Shown piece after piece: positions 36,563 to 45,013 of a DNA stretch of 64,000 bases. The notes beneath the pieces are model-generated. The model ran no database searches, was not told where the DNA came from, and was given only the letters and a program-made list of their open reading frames with translations. The position numbers were made by a program, and so were the translations under genes. The stretch covers positions 91,726 through 155,725 of the forward strand of contig JAUIGE010000015.1 of NCBI GenBank assembly GCA_030430205.1, read 5' to 3'. Source of the stretch: Bacteroidia bacterium. GTDB lineage: Bacteria > Bacteroidota > Bacteroidia > J057. Position 1 is the stretch's first letter, and every line of letters begins with the position of its first letter.

Positions 36563-36593
36563 CAAAATTAAGCCTATTATTTTACTTCAACAA
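36563..36593 (-). promoter_or_regulatory. Promoter of trxA
   Basis: On the minus strand: TTG (36588-36590 or 36591-36593), 17-20 bases, then TAATTTTG (36563-36570). The spacing is within the Bacteroidota range, 67 bases from the start. Confidence 0.6.
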
Positions 36594-36672
36594 TTTTCTG
36601 CAATGATACTACATGAGAAAAAACCAACTTATCATTTAGGCGACAAATTTTCTTTTCTGAAAAGGGAAGTGC

Positions 36673-36680
36673 TACCTTTG
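36673..36680 (+). promoter_or_regulatory. -7 box for the 7TM-HD gene
   Basis: TACCTTTG fits TAnnTTTG and lies 16 bases ahead of the start codon, giving a very short leader. No clear -33 TTG is seen. Confidence 0.5.
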
Positions 36681-36696
36681 CTTTAGGGATAAAAAA

Positions 36697-38916
36697 ATGA
36701 AAAGATCATTACTTTCACAAATAAAGCGAATCCGCCAAAACAACCGATACCTGCAACGTATTGGATTATTTGCTGCTTTTATTCTTATCACTACTTTGAT
36801 TCTTCCGAGGTCATTTCGGGTGGATTATCAATATGAAGTTGGAAAAGTGTGGCAGGAAGCTGACCTGCGGGCAAGCTTTGATTTCCCCTTGTACAAATCT
36901 CCGGAAGAACAAAAGAAGCAACTGGACAGTGCCTTGAGCCAGGTAATCCCTGTCTATCAAAAAGATACGATCAATCCCAAAGTCACCATTTCATCCGTAA
37001 AAAGCAGGTTGTCAACTTTTTTTTCCCAGTTGAGGGCGTACCATAAGGCCGTACTTGAAGAGGATAAATCCCTGGCCGATCAATTGCTACGGGAGCAATT
37101 TAAGGGAAAGTACCCCATTGATATTCAGTCTTTTAAGCCAGACACTTCCCAGGGAATGAGCGATTGGCAGCTCAACCTCCAAAGGAGCAGTGAAGATGTC
37201 CTGGAAGCAATTTACCAAAAAGGATATTTCAGCCTTCGCAGGGACACCTTTGGACACAGGTTCCTCGCTTTGCAGGTGTCGCAAAGTACCAGAAAGGTTT
37301 TATCAGAAGAGCAGGTGCTTAATCATGATAGATTAAAGCCATTCATCAAGGACTATCTCAGCAATATCCCTCCTGTACATCAGGCATTGTTAACCCAACT
37401 GATAGAGGAAGAAATTCAGCCAAATATCCAATATGCGGAAGCCCCTACTCAGGCTGAAATAGAGCGTGTTAAACAAATGATCATCCCCAATATGGGCAAG
37501 ATCAGCAAAGGATCCCTGATCATTAAAAAGGGAAGTACGGTAGGCAGCCGGGAAGATCGCATGCTCCGGTCATTGGCGATAGAAAAAGAGAAGCGTTTTG
37601 GAAAGAGGAGTGGAATCAGCATTTTCTTTGCCCAGTTTTTGGTGGTTTTTTTAATCGCGCTGAAACTCATTACTTATCTTTTATTTAACCGCCCCAGGAT
37701 TTATTCGGACAACCGAAAACTGAGCCTGATCCTGTCAATCCTGATTTTGATCGTTCTGGCCATGGTGCTGAGCCTGAAGCTTGAAGACCTGAGTAGCATT
37801 CCTCACAGTATTTCCTTCATTTACCTGGCTCCCGTTTGCATCGTTCCGATCCTTGTGACGAACTTCTTCGATGCCCGCACAGGCATCCTCCTCAACCTAT
37901 TGGCCGCCCTTTATGGCGCGGCTTTGGTACAGCGGGGCCTTGAATTTGCCTTTGTGCAAATCATCGTAGGGACAGTGGCTGTCTACAGCCTGAGGCGTGT
38001 GAGAGACAGGCGGGTTTTCTTTTACACCATGGCCTATTTACTGATTGCCTATATCATCAGCTACACCGTTTTTAGCTTTTTTAGCAAAGGCAGCTTTACA
38101 GATATTCCTTTCAGAAACCTTGTCCTTTTCCTTTTTAATATCGCTCTGACGATTCTGGCTTATCCGCTCATTTATGTTTTTGAACGGATTTTCAAGATCA
38201 CTTCAGACCTTACTTACCTGGAATTATTGGACACCAACCATCCCCTGCTGCAGAAACTTGCCCGCAAGGCATCCGGATCTTTTCAACACAGTTTGCAGGT
38301 AGCAAATCTGGCTGAATCGATTATCCAGGAGATAGGCGGAAATGCATTATTGGTACACATCGGCGCATTATATCATGATATTGGCAAAAGCCTGCATCCT
38401 CAATATTTCATTGAAAATACCTCTGTTGATAACAGCCCACACAACGAAATGAGTTGTGAAGACAGCGCCCGCATGATCATAGATCATGTCCCCGATGGCG
38501 TAAAACTTGCGCAGGAATACAAACTGCCCAATGAAGTGATTAACTTCATTAAGACCCACCATGGCACGACAAGGGTAGAATATTTTTACCGCGTTCACTT
38601 AAAAGAAATAGGGAAAGCTATCTGTGAGGACGAAGATAAATATCGCTATCCGGGTCCCCTTCCCTTCTCTAAAGAGACTGCCGTGCTCATGATTGCGGAT
38701 TCTGTAGAAGCCGCGACGCGTTCGCTCAAGGAACCCACCGAGGAGGATATCATCAATATGATGAACAAAATTATCGATTATAAAATCGAAAATGGCCAAT
38801 TCAGCAATGCGCCATTGACTTTCAAAGATATCACCATCATCCGCGATGTGCTTGCCAAGCAATTGCTCAGTATCTACCATGGACGGATCAAATATCCGGA
38901 GTTGGAGAAGGGTTGA
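36697..38916 (+). CDS. 7TM-HD family membrane phosphohydrolase (PgpH-like)
   Basis: Architecture: one N-terminal helix (about residues 20-40), a large extracytoplasmic 7TMR-HDED domain (40-290), seven hydrophobic helices (about 300-500), then an HD domain. The HD residues are in IGALYHDIGKSLHPQYFIEN (His-Asp about 559-560), with KTHHGTT and MIADSVEAATRS later. The HD domain of relatives such as PgpH cleaves c-di-AMP to pApA, so a nucleotide-signalling role is likely. Length is 739 residues. Confidence 0.87.
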   Translation: MKRSLLSQIKRIRQNNRYLQRIGLFAAFILITTLILPRSFRVDYQYEVGKVWQEADLRASFDFPLYKSPEEQKKQLDSALSQVIPVYQKDTINPKVTISSVKSRLSTFFSQLRAYHKAVLEEDKSLADQLLREQFKGKYPIDIQSFKPDTSQGMSDWQLNLQRSSEDVLEAIYQKGYFSLRRDTFGHRFLALQVSQSTRKVLSEEQVLNHDRLKPFIKDYLSNIPPVHQALLTQLIEEEIQPNIQYAEAPTQAEIERVKQMIIPNMGKISKGSLIIKKGSTVGSREDRMLRSLAIEKEKRFGKRSGISIFFAQFLVVFLIALKLITYLLFNRPRIYSDNRKLSLILSILILIVLAMVLSLKLEDLSSIPHSISFIYLAPVCIVPILVTNFFDARTGILLNLLAALYGAALVQRGLEFAFVQIIVGTVAVYSLRRVRDRRVFFYTMAYLLIAYIISYTVFSFFSKGSFTDIPFRNLVLFLFNIALTILAYPLIYVFERIFKITSDLTYLELLDTNHPLLQKLARKASGSFQHSLQVANLAESIIQEIGGNALLVHIGALYHDIGKSLHPQYFIENTSVDNSPHNEMSCEDSARMIIDHVPDGVKLAQEYKLPNEVINFIKTHHGTTRVEYFYRVHLKEIGKAICEDEDKYRYPGPLPFSKETAVLMIADSVEAATRSLKEPTEEDIINMMNKIIDYKIENGQFSNAPLTFKDITIIRDVLAKQLLSIYHGRIKYPELEKG

Positions 38917-38962
38917 TGGGAGGATTAGAGGATTTGCAGATTAGCAGATTTGAGGATAATTT
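38917..38962. repeat. Degenerate period-7/8 repeat (GATTTGC/GATTAGC)
   Basis: Words GGAGGATTAGAGGATTTGC and AGATTAGCAGATTTGAGG are repeated with a loose 7-8 base spacing, right after the 7TM-HD stop codon. The same words recur at 52940-52990. Confidence 0.55.
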
Positions 38963-38996
38963 GGGTCTGGTATCTGCACCTTAGCATATCAACTCT

Positions 38997-40943
38997 ATGG
39001 CAAAGAAAAAGACGAATTCACGATATACCCCTTCTCAAAAAAAAGCCTCTAAAAAGGCTTCACCCAAAGAAAGAGCAAAAAGAGAGACCAGTTCTAACAT
39101 GGCTTTTGTTCCTGCTTTAAGTTGGGAAAAAGGCTTTTGGAAGCGGCATTGGCCAGCAGCAGCGCTGATCTTTGGGCTTGCGCTCGCGCTTTATGGGATG
39201 ACCATCACCTATGATTATGTGCTGGATGATATGATTGTTATTTCCCAAAATAAATACACCAAAAAGGGATTTTCGGGCATCCGGGAGATCATGACTACCG
39301 AGCACTTCCAGGGCTACCTGGAGGATCAAAAAGCTGTCGTAGGGGACCAAAGTGATTTGGTGGAAGGAGGGCGATACCGTCCGCTTTCGACGGTGACATT
39401 TGCCATCGAAACCGGCCTCTGGGGCCAGAATCCCAGGTGGAGCCACCTGATCAATATCCTGATGTATGGCCTCACAGGCCTGCTGCTGTTTCGGGTACTT
39501 ATGCTGCTCCTTCCGGGATGGAAGGAGAAAAAATGGTACCTGGCGGTACCCTTTCTCGCAAGCCTGCTTTTTATCCTGCATCCCATCCACTCAGAGGCTG
39601 TTGCCAACATCAAAGGCCGGGACGAGATCCTGGCGCTGCTGCTGGCATTGGCTACACTATACTACAGCCTCAAATACGTTGCAAGCAACCAAAAAATATG
39701 GCTGGGCGCGACAGGAATCGTTTTCCTCCTATCCATCCTCGCCAAAGAAAGCACCTTGCCCTTTTTTGCCATCATACCGCTGAGTCTGTATTATTTTACA
39801 AAAAGCGACAAAAAACAACTGCTCACCATCACAGCCGTACTCGGGCTTACTTTTATCTTGTACCTGGTAATCCGGATCAATGTAATTGGCTTTTTATTTG
39901 GATCGGGAAGCGGCAAAGTGGTAGACGATTTGCTGAATAATCCCTTCAGGGATGCAGTAGGGACCGAAAAAATAGGAACCATCCTTTTCACCTGGCTGGT
40001 TTACCTCAAGCTTTTGGTCTTTCCGCATCCTCTGACTCACGATTATTATCCCTTTCATATTGCCTACCATAGCCTGAGCGATCCCTGGGTGATCCTTTCT
40101 ATCCTAATCTATCTGGGCCTGGGAATATATGCCTTGCTTGACATCAAAAAGAAAGGGGTTTTGTCTTACGGAATCTGGTTTTACCTGCTCAGCTTTTCCA
40201 TTGTATCCAATCTGTTGATTGGACTGGGAACCTTTATGAATGAGCGCTTTATGTTTATCCCATCGGTGGGATTTTGCATCGCCCTGGTCTATCTGTTGGT
40301 GGAATGGCTTCCCCAAAAACTGAAAAAAGAGGCGATGGTTCGGCAAGTGGGCATAGGGCTGCTAGCCGTATTTGCAGTGGGTTTTGTCATCAAAACATAC
40401 GAGCGTATTCCCGCCTGGGAAAGCAACCTCAGCCTCGACGCCGCAGGCGTCATAACCTCCTCCAACAGCGCCCATTCCAACCAGTTTTACGCCTACGAAC
40501 TCTACCGCAACTCCCTCGAAGAAGGCATCAGCAAAGATTCCGCCCTCAGCCTGCTCGACAGAGCCTTGCCTCACGTCAACAAAGCCCTCGCCATCTATCC
40601 CGAATACGGCCAATCTCATACATGTAAAGCCGGCATCATGGCCAGCTACTACAAATACGACCGCGACCTCGCCAAGCTGCTCGATGAGTTTTACAAACTG
40701 TACGAAGTAAGGCCCACCCGCCCCGTACTATACCTCAACTCCTACCTCGATTACCTCAACAGAGCCGCTCCCAACAAGCAAATGCTGGTCGATTTTTACT
40801 ACAAAACGGCCTATGAGCTGATCTACAAAAAGCATGGAAATACGCCCAATGCGAAGGCCTTGGCAAAAAAGTATTTGCTGGACGCCCAGAAGTTGATGCC
40901 TCAGGATGAGAGGATTAATCGGGCTCTGCGCGAGATTGGGTAG
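38997..40943 (+). CDS. TMTC-like membrane glycosyltransferase with tetratricopeptide tail
   Basis: The protein starts with a very basic 35-residue stretch. About ten membrane helices follow. Motifs of the GT-C family: DYVLDDMIVISQNKYTKKG in the first loop, RYRPLSTVTFAIE, and FILHPIHSEAVANIKGRDEI. The C-terminal ~170 residues (from about 475) hold helical repeats (LSLLDRALPHVNKALAIYPEYGQSH). Relatives include TMTC/DUF1736 O-mannosyltransferase-like proteins. The acceptor is unknown. Length is 648 residues. Confidence 0.82.
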   Translation: MAKKKTNSRYTPSQKKASKKASPKERAKRETSSNMAFVPALSWEKGFWKRHWPAAALIFGLALALYGMTITYDYVLDDMIVISQNKYTKKGFSGIREIMTTEHFQGYLEDQKAVVGDQSDLVEGGRYRPLSTVTFAIETGLWGQNPRWSHLINILMYGLTGLLLFRVLMLLLPGWKEKKWYLAVPFLASLLFILHPIHSEAVANIKGRDEILALLLALATLYYSLKYVASNQKIWLGATGIVFLLSILAKESTLPFFAIIPLSLYYFTKSDKKQLLTITAVLGLTFILYLVIRINVIGFLFGSGSGKVVDDLLNNPFRDAVGTEKIGTILFTWLVYLKLLVFPHPLTHDYYPFHIAYHSLSDPWVILSILIYLGLGIYALLDIKKKGVLSYGIWFYLLSFSIVSNLLIGLGTFMNERFMFIPSVGFCIALVYLLVEWLPQKLKKEAMVRQVGIGLLAVFAVGFVIKTYERIPAWESNLSLDAAGVITSSNSAHSNQFYAYELYRNSLEEGISKDSALSLLDRALPHVNKALAIYPEYGQSHTCKAGIMASYYKYDRDLAKLLDEFYKLYEVRPTRPVLYLNSYLDYLNRAAPNKQMLVDFYYKTAYELIYKKHGNTPNAKALAKKYLLDAQKLMPQDERINRALREIG

Positions 40944-41024
40944 GGCTTGCCCCTTGCCCAAATGAATTCGAAATTCAAATTTTGGTGATATAATAAGAGA
41001 TTCACCACCTAAAAAACAATCAAA

Positions 41025-41453
41025 TTGGAAGAACCCAAAAATCAAACAGACAACTCAAACCCGCCAACTGACACAAGTCCCAAGGTAACGGGAATTGGGG
41101 GCATTTTCTTTTTTTCAGACAATCCTGAAGAATCGAAAGCTTGGTATTCCAAAAATTTAGGAATTGAAATAAATGCCTGGGGTTCTTCGAGTTTTGAATC
41201 CCGAAACATTGACAGACCTGAGGAGATAAATTCTCTTCAATGGAAACCCTTCAAAAAAGGGGATGAATATTTTTCCCCGTCCAAAAAGGATTTTATGATC
41301 AACTACCAGGTTCAAAATATTGAAGGACTTGTACATAAACTCAAAGAAAACGGAGTCACCATACTTGACAGCATTGCGACCTACGACTATGGGAAGTTTG
41401 TTCACATCATGGACTCAGAAGGAAACAAAATAGAACTTTGGGAGCCGAGTTGA
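41025..41453 (+). CDS. VOC family (glyoxalase-like) protein
   Basis: A 142-residue single-domain VOC protein with GGIFFFSDNPEESKAWYSKNLGI at the first beta-alpha unit and IMDSEGNKIELWEP at the end, where the metal-binding Glu usually sits. No signal peptide. The start is a TTG at 41025, with no in-frame ATG before. Members include glyoxalases, fosfomycin resistance enzymes and dioxygenases. The substrate is not deducible. Confidence 0.83.
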   Translation: MEEPKNQTDNSNPPTDTSPKVTGIGGIFFFSDNPEESKAWYSKNLGIEINAWGSSSFESRNIDRPEEINSLQWKPFKKGDEYFSPSKKDFMINYQVQNIEGLVHKLKENGVTILDSIATYDYGKFVHIMDSEGNKIELWEPS

Positions 41454-41468
41454 GGGCGAGTTTAGGAA

Positions 41469-41570
41469 ATGATAAAAGAAAATCATGAAAAAGATTTGAG
41501 CAAGGATAAGAAACGCAAAAAGCGGAAGAAATTATTCGATCTTTTAATAGGGATTATCACGACAGAATAA
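41469..41570 (+). CDS. Doubtful 33-residue basic ORF
   Basis: ATG at 41469 opens a short frame rich in Lys/Arg/Asp (KDKKRKKRKKLFDLL) and ends inside the left arm of a strong inverted repeat. No homology is recalled. It may be a remnant or chance frame. Confidence 0.2.
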   Translation: MIKENHEKDLSKDKKRKKRKKLFDLLIGIITTE

Positions 41571-41608
41571 AGAGCTTTTCAAAAAGCCAATCTGTCGGGA
41601 TAATCCCT
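41549..41608. other. Long inverted repeat with inner hairpin
   Basis: AGGGATTATCACGACAG (41549-41565) pairs with CTGTCGGGATAATCCCT (41592-41608) at 16 of 17 positions. Between them GCTTTT and AAAAGC form a second stem. The structure sits downstream of a tiny ORF and of the 55-residue membrane protein gene on the other strand. It could be a bidirectional terminator, a small RNA or a miniature mobile element end. Confidence 0.65.
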
Positions 41609-41632
41609 GCTCAAACAAATAGAAATGTTCCC

Positions 41633-41806
<174 letters not shown>

Positions 41807-41898
41807 TTATTTTTTATTAAAACGTTAAGGAAGAAAAACTAAAACCTAATATTTTCATGGAAAATTGGCCTACTTATGATCGAAAAGGTAGAATACAC

Positions 41899-42123
41899 TC
41901 AACTGCAGGCCCCTATTACGTCATTGCCACCACTTTTGTATTGGGTTCCCTGCACAGAAAAGACAATTTCGGGTTGCAGCGAAAATTGCTTGCCCATGTG
42001 GGTATGGCCCAATAAGCCTATGTTAACCCCAAGCCTGGGGTTGTAATTTTCGCTATTATCGCCCTGGATGGAGAAGGCATTTAGGCCCCCTGTTTCATAA
42101 TTTTTGGCTTTGAAGAAAACCTG
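41899..42123 (-). pseudogene. Remnant of a PorT-like outer membrane beta-barrel gene
   Basis: An open stretch of about 74 codons translates to segments typical of the middle of OMP_b-brl/PorT proteins: FSIQGDNSENYNPRLGVNIG, then GKQFSLQPEIVFSVQGTQYK. It has no start, is preceded in frame by a TAG (42124-42126), lacks the signal peptide and the first strands, and stops after YKSGGNDVIG where family members go on for another 100 residues. So this is a decayed fragment with both ends missing. Confidence 0.72.
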
Positions 42124-42221
42124 CTACTTTATTTGAGCAGATCATCGAATTGAAACCAAAGGTCACCCTTTTCTTAATGAGGAGTATTACACAATTCCTG
42201 TTATTAGTTACATAAAAAAAC

Positions 42222-42398
42222 CTAAAGGCCTTTTATATAGACACCTAATAAAAGAAGTACAAAGCCGCCTAATATAAACCATTGGCTGTTTTGTGCGATT
42301 TCGGGAGTTATGGATGCGCCAAATAATCCCAGAAGGACAAGGACGACACTAATAATTACCGTAGTGTTTTTCGGTGATTGTGGAGATAGTTTACTCAT
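42222..42398 (-). CDS. Small two-helix membrane protein, 58 residues
   Basis: ATG at 42398. The protein has a short polar N-terminus (MSKLSPQSPKN), a helix TVIISVVLVLLGLFGASI, a loop TPEIAQNSQW and a second helix FILGGFVLLLLGVYI ending KGL. This neat two-helix layout makes it likely to be real. No named family is certain. It lies near the Lmo0937-type gene on the same strand, with the PorT remnant between. Confidence 0.6.
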   Translation of the reverse strand: MSKLSPQSPKNTTVIISVVLVLLGLFGASITPEIAQNSQWFILGGFVLLLLGVYIKGL

Positions 42399-42490
42399 AA
42401 TTTAGCCTTGAATCAAACTGATGGTTATTTTATCGCTATTCCTTACTGGGATCGGAATACAAACAAAACCGAAGCACTAACTAAGAAAAT

Positions 42491-42664
42491 ATGACCTTTA
42501 AAGCACATTATCAAAGAGAGGGAGTTTCAGGATGGCCGCTCGAATCCTGGGAGGACGCAAATCACCTTCTCGGATTTCAAAATCGTGAAGGACCTTCATT
42601 TACAATTTTCACATTAGAAGATGGGACCGCAAGCCATAAGCTACTCATTTTGAGGGCACGTTAA
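42491..42664 (+). CDS. Possible small protein, 57 residues
   Basis: ATG at 42491 to TAA at 42664. The sequence is mixed and not obviously low in complexity (QREGVSGWPLESWEDANHLLGF). No homology is recalled and there is no membrane segment. It may be a real small gene or a leftover in this decaying zone. Confidence 0.3.
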   Translation: MTFKAHYQREGVSGWPLESWEDANHLLGFQNREGPSFTIFTLEDGTASHKLLILRAR

Positions 42665-42760
42665 TTTTAGACAACTTTAGCTTTTAGCTTGAAGGGGAAT
42701 GGCATTTCCTTTTCTAAAATCTCATCCATCCAGAGAGCAAATCAAATACTATTGAAAATT

Positions 42761-43384
42761 ATGAAATGGGCATATAGCATAAAAAACAAATTGATGGCAT
42801 CGGGTATACTGCTCCTACTATGTCTACTGGTGTTGATTAGTAATTATATTGATAGAAACCACACAGAAAACGTAAAAATGGCCATCAGTACTTTGTATGA
42901 AGATCGATTAATCGCGGAGGAATATATTCTAAAAATGACAAGTGGTGTCTACCAATTAAAGGAAGTAATAAACGCAGATATTTCTGATACCGACAAAAAC
43001 AATATTGCTAATAACCTACTTTTGGCCATAAGAGAGGAAAGCAATGCCTACTTAAAAACCAAATTTACGGAGGCAGAAAGGAAGAAAGCGGATGAATTAC
43101 TCACCACCCTGGATGAGTTCGAATCCATTCGGTTAATTGACAATGAAACACAATTGGCATCTGCAAACCATGCACTTCTGCTTCTTAATGAACTCTCTGC
43201 AATTCAATTGGAGGAGTCCAAGCAAATCATGGCTAATGCTGAAACATTGTATCTCTCAGGCAAAATGTCCTCTCAATTCGTTTTTGCTATCATTATTATC
43301 ATCCTGTTTGTTCTTCAGGCTCTGGTCTTTGCCTCTAAAACCTTGCTTCCAAACCCTAAAACGAGACGCCCAAATCTTAACTGA
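42761..43384 (+). CDS. Four-helix-bundle sensory-like membrane protein
   Basis: The protein has two membrane helices (about residues 13-32 and 175-195) around a periplasmic all-helical domain like the 4HB_MCP sensor domains. No signalling domain follows the second helix: the protein ends after SKTLLPNPKTRRPNLN. So it is a sensor domain without output, as found in several Bacteroidota. The ATG at 42761 is preferred to a TTG at 42689. Length is 207 residues. Confidence 0.72.
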   Translation: MKWAYSIKNKLMASGILLLLCLLVLISNYIDRNHTENVKMAISTLYEDRLIAEEYILKMTSGVYQLKEVINADISDTDKNNIANNLLLAIREESNAYLKTKFTEAERKKADELLTTLDEFESIRLIDNETQLASANHALLLLNELSAIQLEESKQIMANAETLYLSGKMSSQFVFAIIIIILFVLQALVFASKTLLPNPKTRRPNLN

Positions 43385-43483
43385 CTAATAAGGAAAAGGC
43401 GGTCCTGTAATTGGGATCAAATAGCTATATGAAAAATCCATTTTCAGGTAATCCAACAGAAGATATTGAAATTGCTTGGGTGA

Positions 43484-43768
43484 AATGATCAAAGTGATCA
43501 TATCACCCAGGGTGCCCCAGGCATTGCCAAACACGCAAATGCCATCTGGTCCTTAGGCAGTGATCAGGCCGATACAACGACCGTTGTATTGGAGTTTAAT
43601 ATGGAGACCAAAGGCTTCCTGGGCTTTCTGATGACGCCTATGATAAAAATGGGAATGGGAAAATCTGCAGCAGAAATAGCAGAGGAGCTGAAATATTATG
43701 TAGAAAAATGGGGAGCCTCATCCCCGAAAAGTAGAAAGCATTTCGAAGTAGCAAAACCAGGGAATTGA
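43484..43768 (+). pseudogene. C-terminal remnant of an SRPBCC (START-like) protein
   Basis: The frame, open from after a TGA at 43481-43483, reads GIAKHANAIWSLGSDQ, TVVLEFNMETKGFLGFLM and IAEELKYYVEKWG, ending in a stop at 43768. This is the last strand and long C-terminal helix of SRPBCC proteins. The first 60-70 residues are missing and there is no start codon in the right place. It may be related to the SRPBCC part of the gene at 45014. Confidence 0.65.
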
Positions 43769-43809
43769 ATGAATAGAAAAGATTACATACTCATCCATAC
43801 AGCCAACTA

Positions 43810-43854
43810 CCATAGGGCTTTGCCCTATGGTGACGTATATCGCCCCTCCGGGGC
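43810..43854. repeat. REP-like double palindrome
   Basis: CCATAGGGC-TTT-GCCCTATGG (43810-43830) is a perfect hairpin. GCCCC-TCC-GGGGC (43842-43854) is another, 11 bases away. The 100 bases after it code, on the minus strand, for a small peptide that appears to be a passenger and is not listed as a gene. The pair looks like a dispersed intergenic palindromic element. Confidence 0.5.
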
Positions 43855-43989
43855 TCGTTTGCCGTATTTCTATGTTTAACCCGAATACCCTGGCGTTGAA
43901 TTCGTAATTTTGAAAAATGAGTTGATGCTCATCATAATAAAATAAAAGCATTCCTCCCCTGGATTTTCAGCGAAAACGAGTGAGCGGAG

Positions 43990-44892
43990 CTAGCCCCCAA
44001 CCACCAGTTTATAGCCCACCCCACGGATATTTACGATTTTTACATTGGAATCGGCATTCAGCTTTTTGCGCAGTTTGGAAATGAAAACATCCAGTGTCCT
44101 GCCGACATAGTCGCCTTCGTCGCCCCAGACCCTGTTGAGGATGACCTCCCGCTCAACGGTGGTATTGAGCTCGTTATAGAGCAACAGCAGCAGGTCTGCC
44201 TCTTTGCTGCTGAGCTCGATTCTTTGTTGCTCATACAGAAGCTCTGTATGGAGCTTATCGAATTGGTATTTGCCTAAGGGGATCAAATCCGGATTGATGG
44301 CAGGGCTTTTCCTTTTTTTCCAAACAAAAAAACCTCCGCCAGCCAATAGCACAAAAAGCATGATGGCAAGGCCATACTTTAGCTGGCTTGTCATAGAAGA
44401 TGTGCCGGGTGAAGAACCGGCCAGCGCCATGGGGGAAGCCATTTCATTCTCCATCGTATCAGCTACCGTAAAGACAAGGCTATAGCAGGCTTTGGGAAGC
44501 TTGCGCCCTCTGCAAGGGACGATGTCCCATTTTTGTGAGCGGTTCACCTCATAGCTATAGACTACCTCTCCCCTTTCGTATTCCTCCACCTCCAGTATAT
44601 AGGTATTTGCCAGGCCCGTTTCCGCAACGACCCGATTCACTGTCACAACCATATCCGAAGGATCGAATTCAAATTCAGATTCAAACTGAATGCTGTACCG
44701 ACCCTTTTCCTGTATAATCGGAGACACAAGGGAGCTACTATCACCTGTACTGAGCAGCACCTGATGGCCGATCATCCTCAAGGAAACTGCTATATGCTTA
44801 TCGTCATAGGCATCCTGAGCATGGCTCACGGAGAGAAGCATCAGTATGCATGCCATGCTGAAGGAAGCTGTGTAAACCTTTCTTAAATCCAT
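43990..44892 (-). CDS. Membrane-anchored transcriptional regulator with OmpR/PhoB-type DNA-binding domain
   Basis: Reversed ToxR-like layout: signal peptide (to about residue 25), periplasmic beta-rich domain (26-165, with two Cys near 130-140 that could form a disulfide), one membrane helix (about 172-191, YGLAIMLFVLLAGGGFFVW), then a winged helix (ELSSKEADLLLLLYNE, VWGDEGDYVGRTLDVFISKLRKKL, RGVGYKL). It should sense an envelope signal and bind DNA directly. Divergent from the gene at 45014, it most likely controls that operon. Three phased TTTACA boxes lie between them. Confidence 0.88.
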   Translation of the reverse strand: MDLRKVYTASFSMACILMLLSVSHAQDAYDDKHIAVSLRMIGHQVLLSTGDSSSLVSPIIQEKGRYSIQFESEFEFDPSDMVVTVNRVVAETGLANTYILEVEEYERGEVVYSYEVNRSQKWDIVPCRGRKLPKACYSLVFTVADTMENEMASPMALAGSSPGTSSMTSQLKYGLAIMLFVLLAGGGFFVWKKRKSPAINPDLIPLGKYQFDKLHTELLYEQQRIELSSKEADLLLLLYNELNTTVEREVILNRVWGDEGDYVGRTLDVFISKLRKKLNADSNVKIVNIRGVGYKLVVGG

Positions 44893-44896
44893 GCTA

Positions 44897-44904
44897 CAAA
44901 AATA
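44897..44904 (-). promoter_or_regulatory. -7-like box just upstream of the regulator gene
   Basis: TATTTTTG on the minus strand fits TAnnTTTG, but lies only 4 bases from the start codon, which would give a leaderless message or mean that the box is a chance match. Confidence 0.3.
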
Positions 44905-44930
44905 TTTGAATCCGGACCAATCCGAAATGT

Positions 44931-44957
44931 TTTACACAAGATTTACATTATTTTACA
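44931..44957. promoter_or_regulatory. Three phased TTTACA boxes, probable operator of the OmpR-type regulator
   Basis: TTTACA at 44931-44936, 44942-44947 and 44952-44957: spacings of 11 and 10 bases put them on the same face of the helix, which is how PhoB/OmpR-type dimers bind direct repeats. A complementary TGTAAA lies at 45005-45010 next to the start of the target gene. The boxes lie between the divergent regulator and its presumed target operon. Confidence 0.6.
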
Positions 44958-44989
44958 TGGATTCTGCCAGGGATGGGAATTATCCGGGA

Positions 44990-44997
44990 TACATTTG
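44990..44997 (+). promoter_or_regulatory. -7 box for the lipoprotein operon
   Basis: TACATTTG fits TAnnTTTG exactly, 16 bases ahead of the ATG at 45014, and follows the TTTACA boxes by about 33 bases, an arrangement suited to an activator. No -33 TTG is seen. Confidence 0.5.
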
Positions 44998-45013
44998 TTA
45001 AAAATGTAAAATT

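Noticed and set aside
41857..42015. A 52-residue plus-strand ORF starting MENWPTYDRKG
   Set aside because: It runs opposite to the PorT-like remnant, whose minus-strand translation is clearly homologous to a known family.
43718..43951. A 77-codon minus-strand frame as a gene
   Set aside because: It crosses the SRPBCC remnant and both palindromes and has no recognisable domain. Treated as a passenger of the REP-like element.
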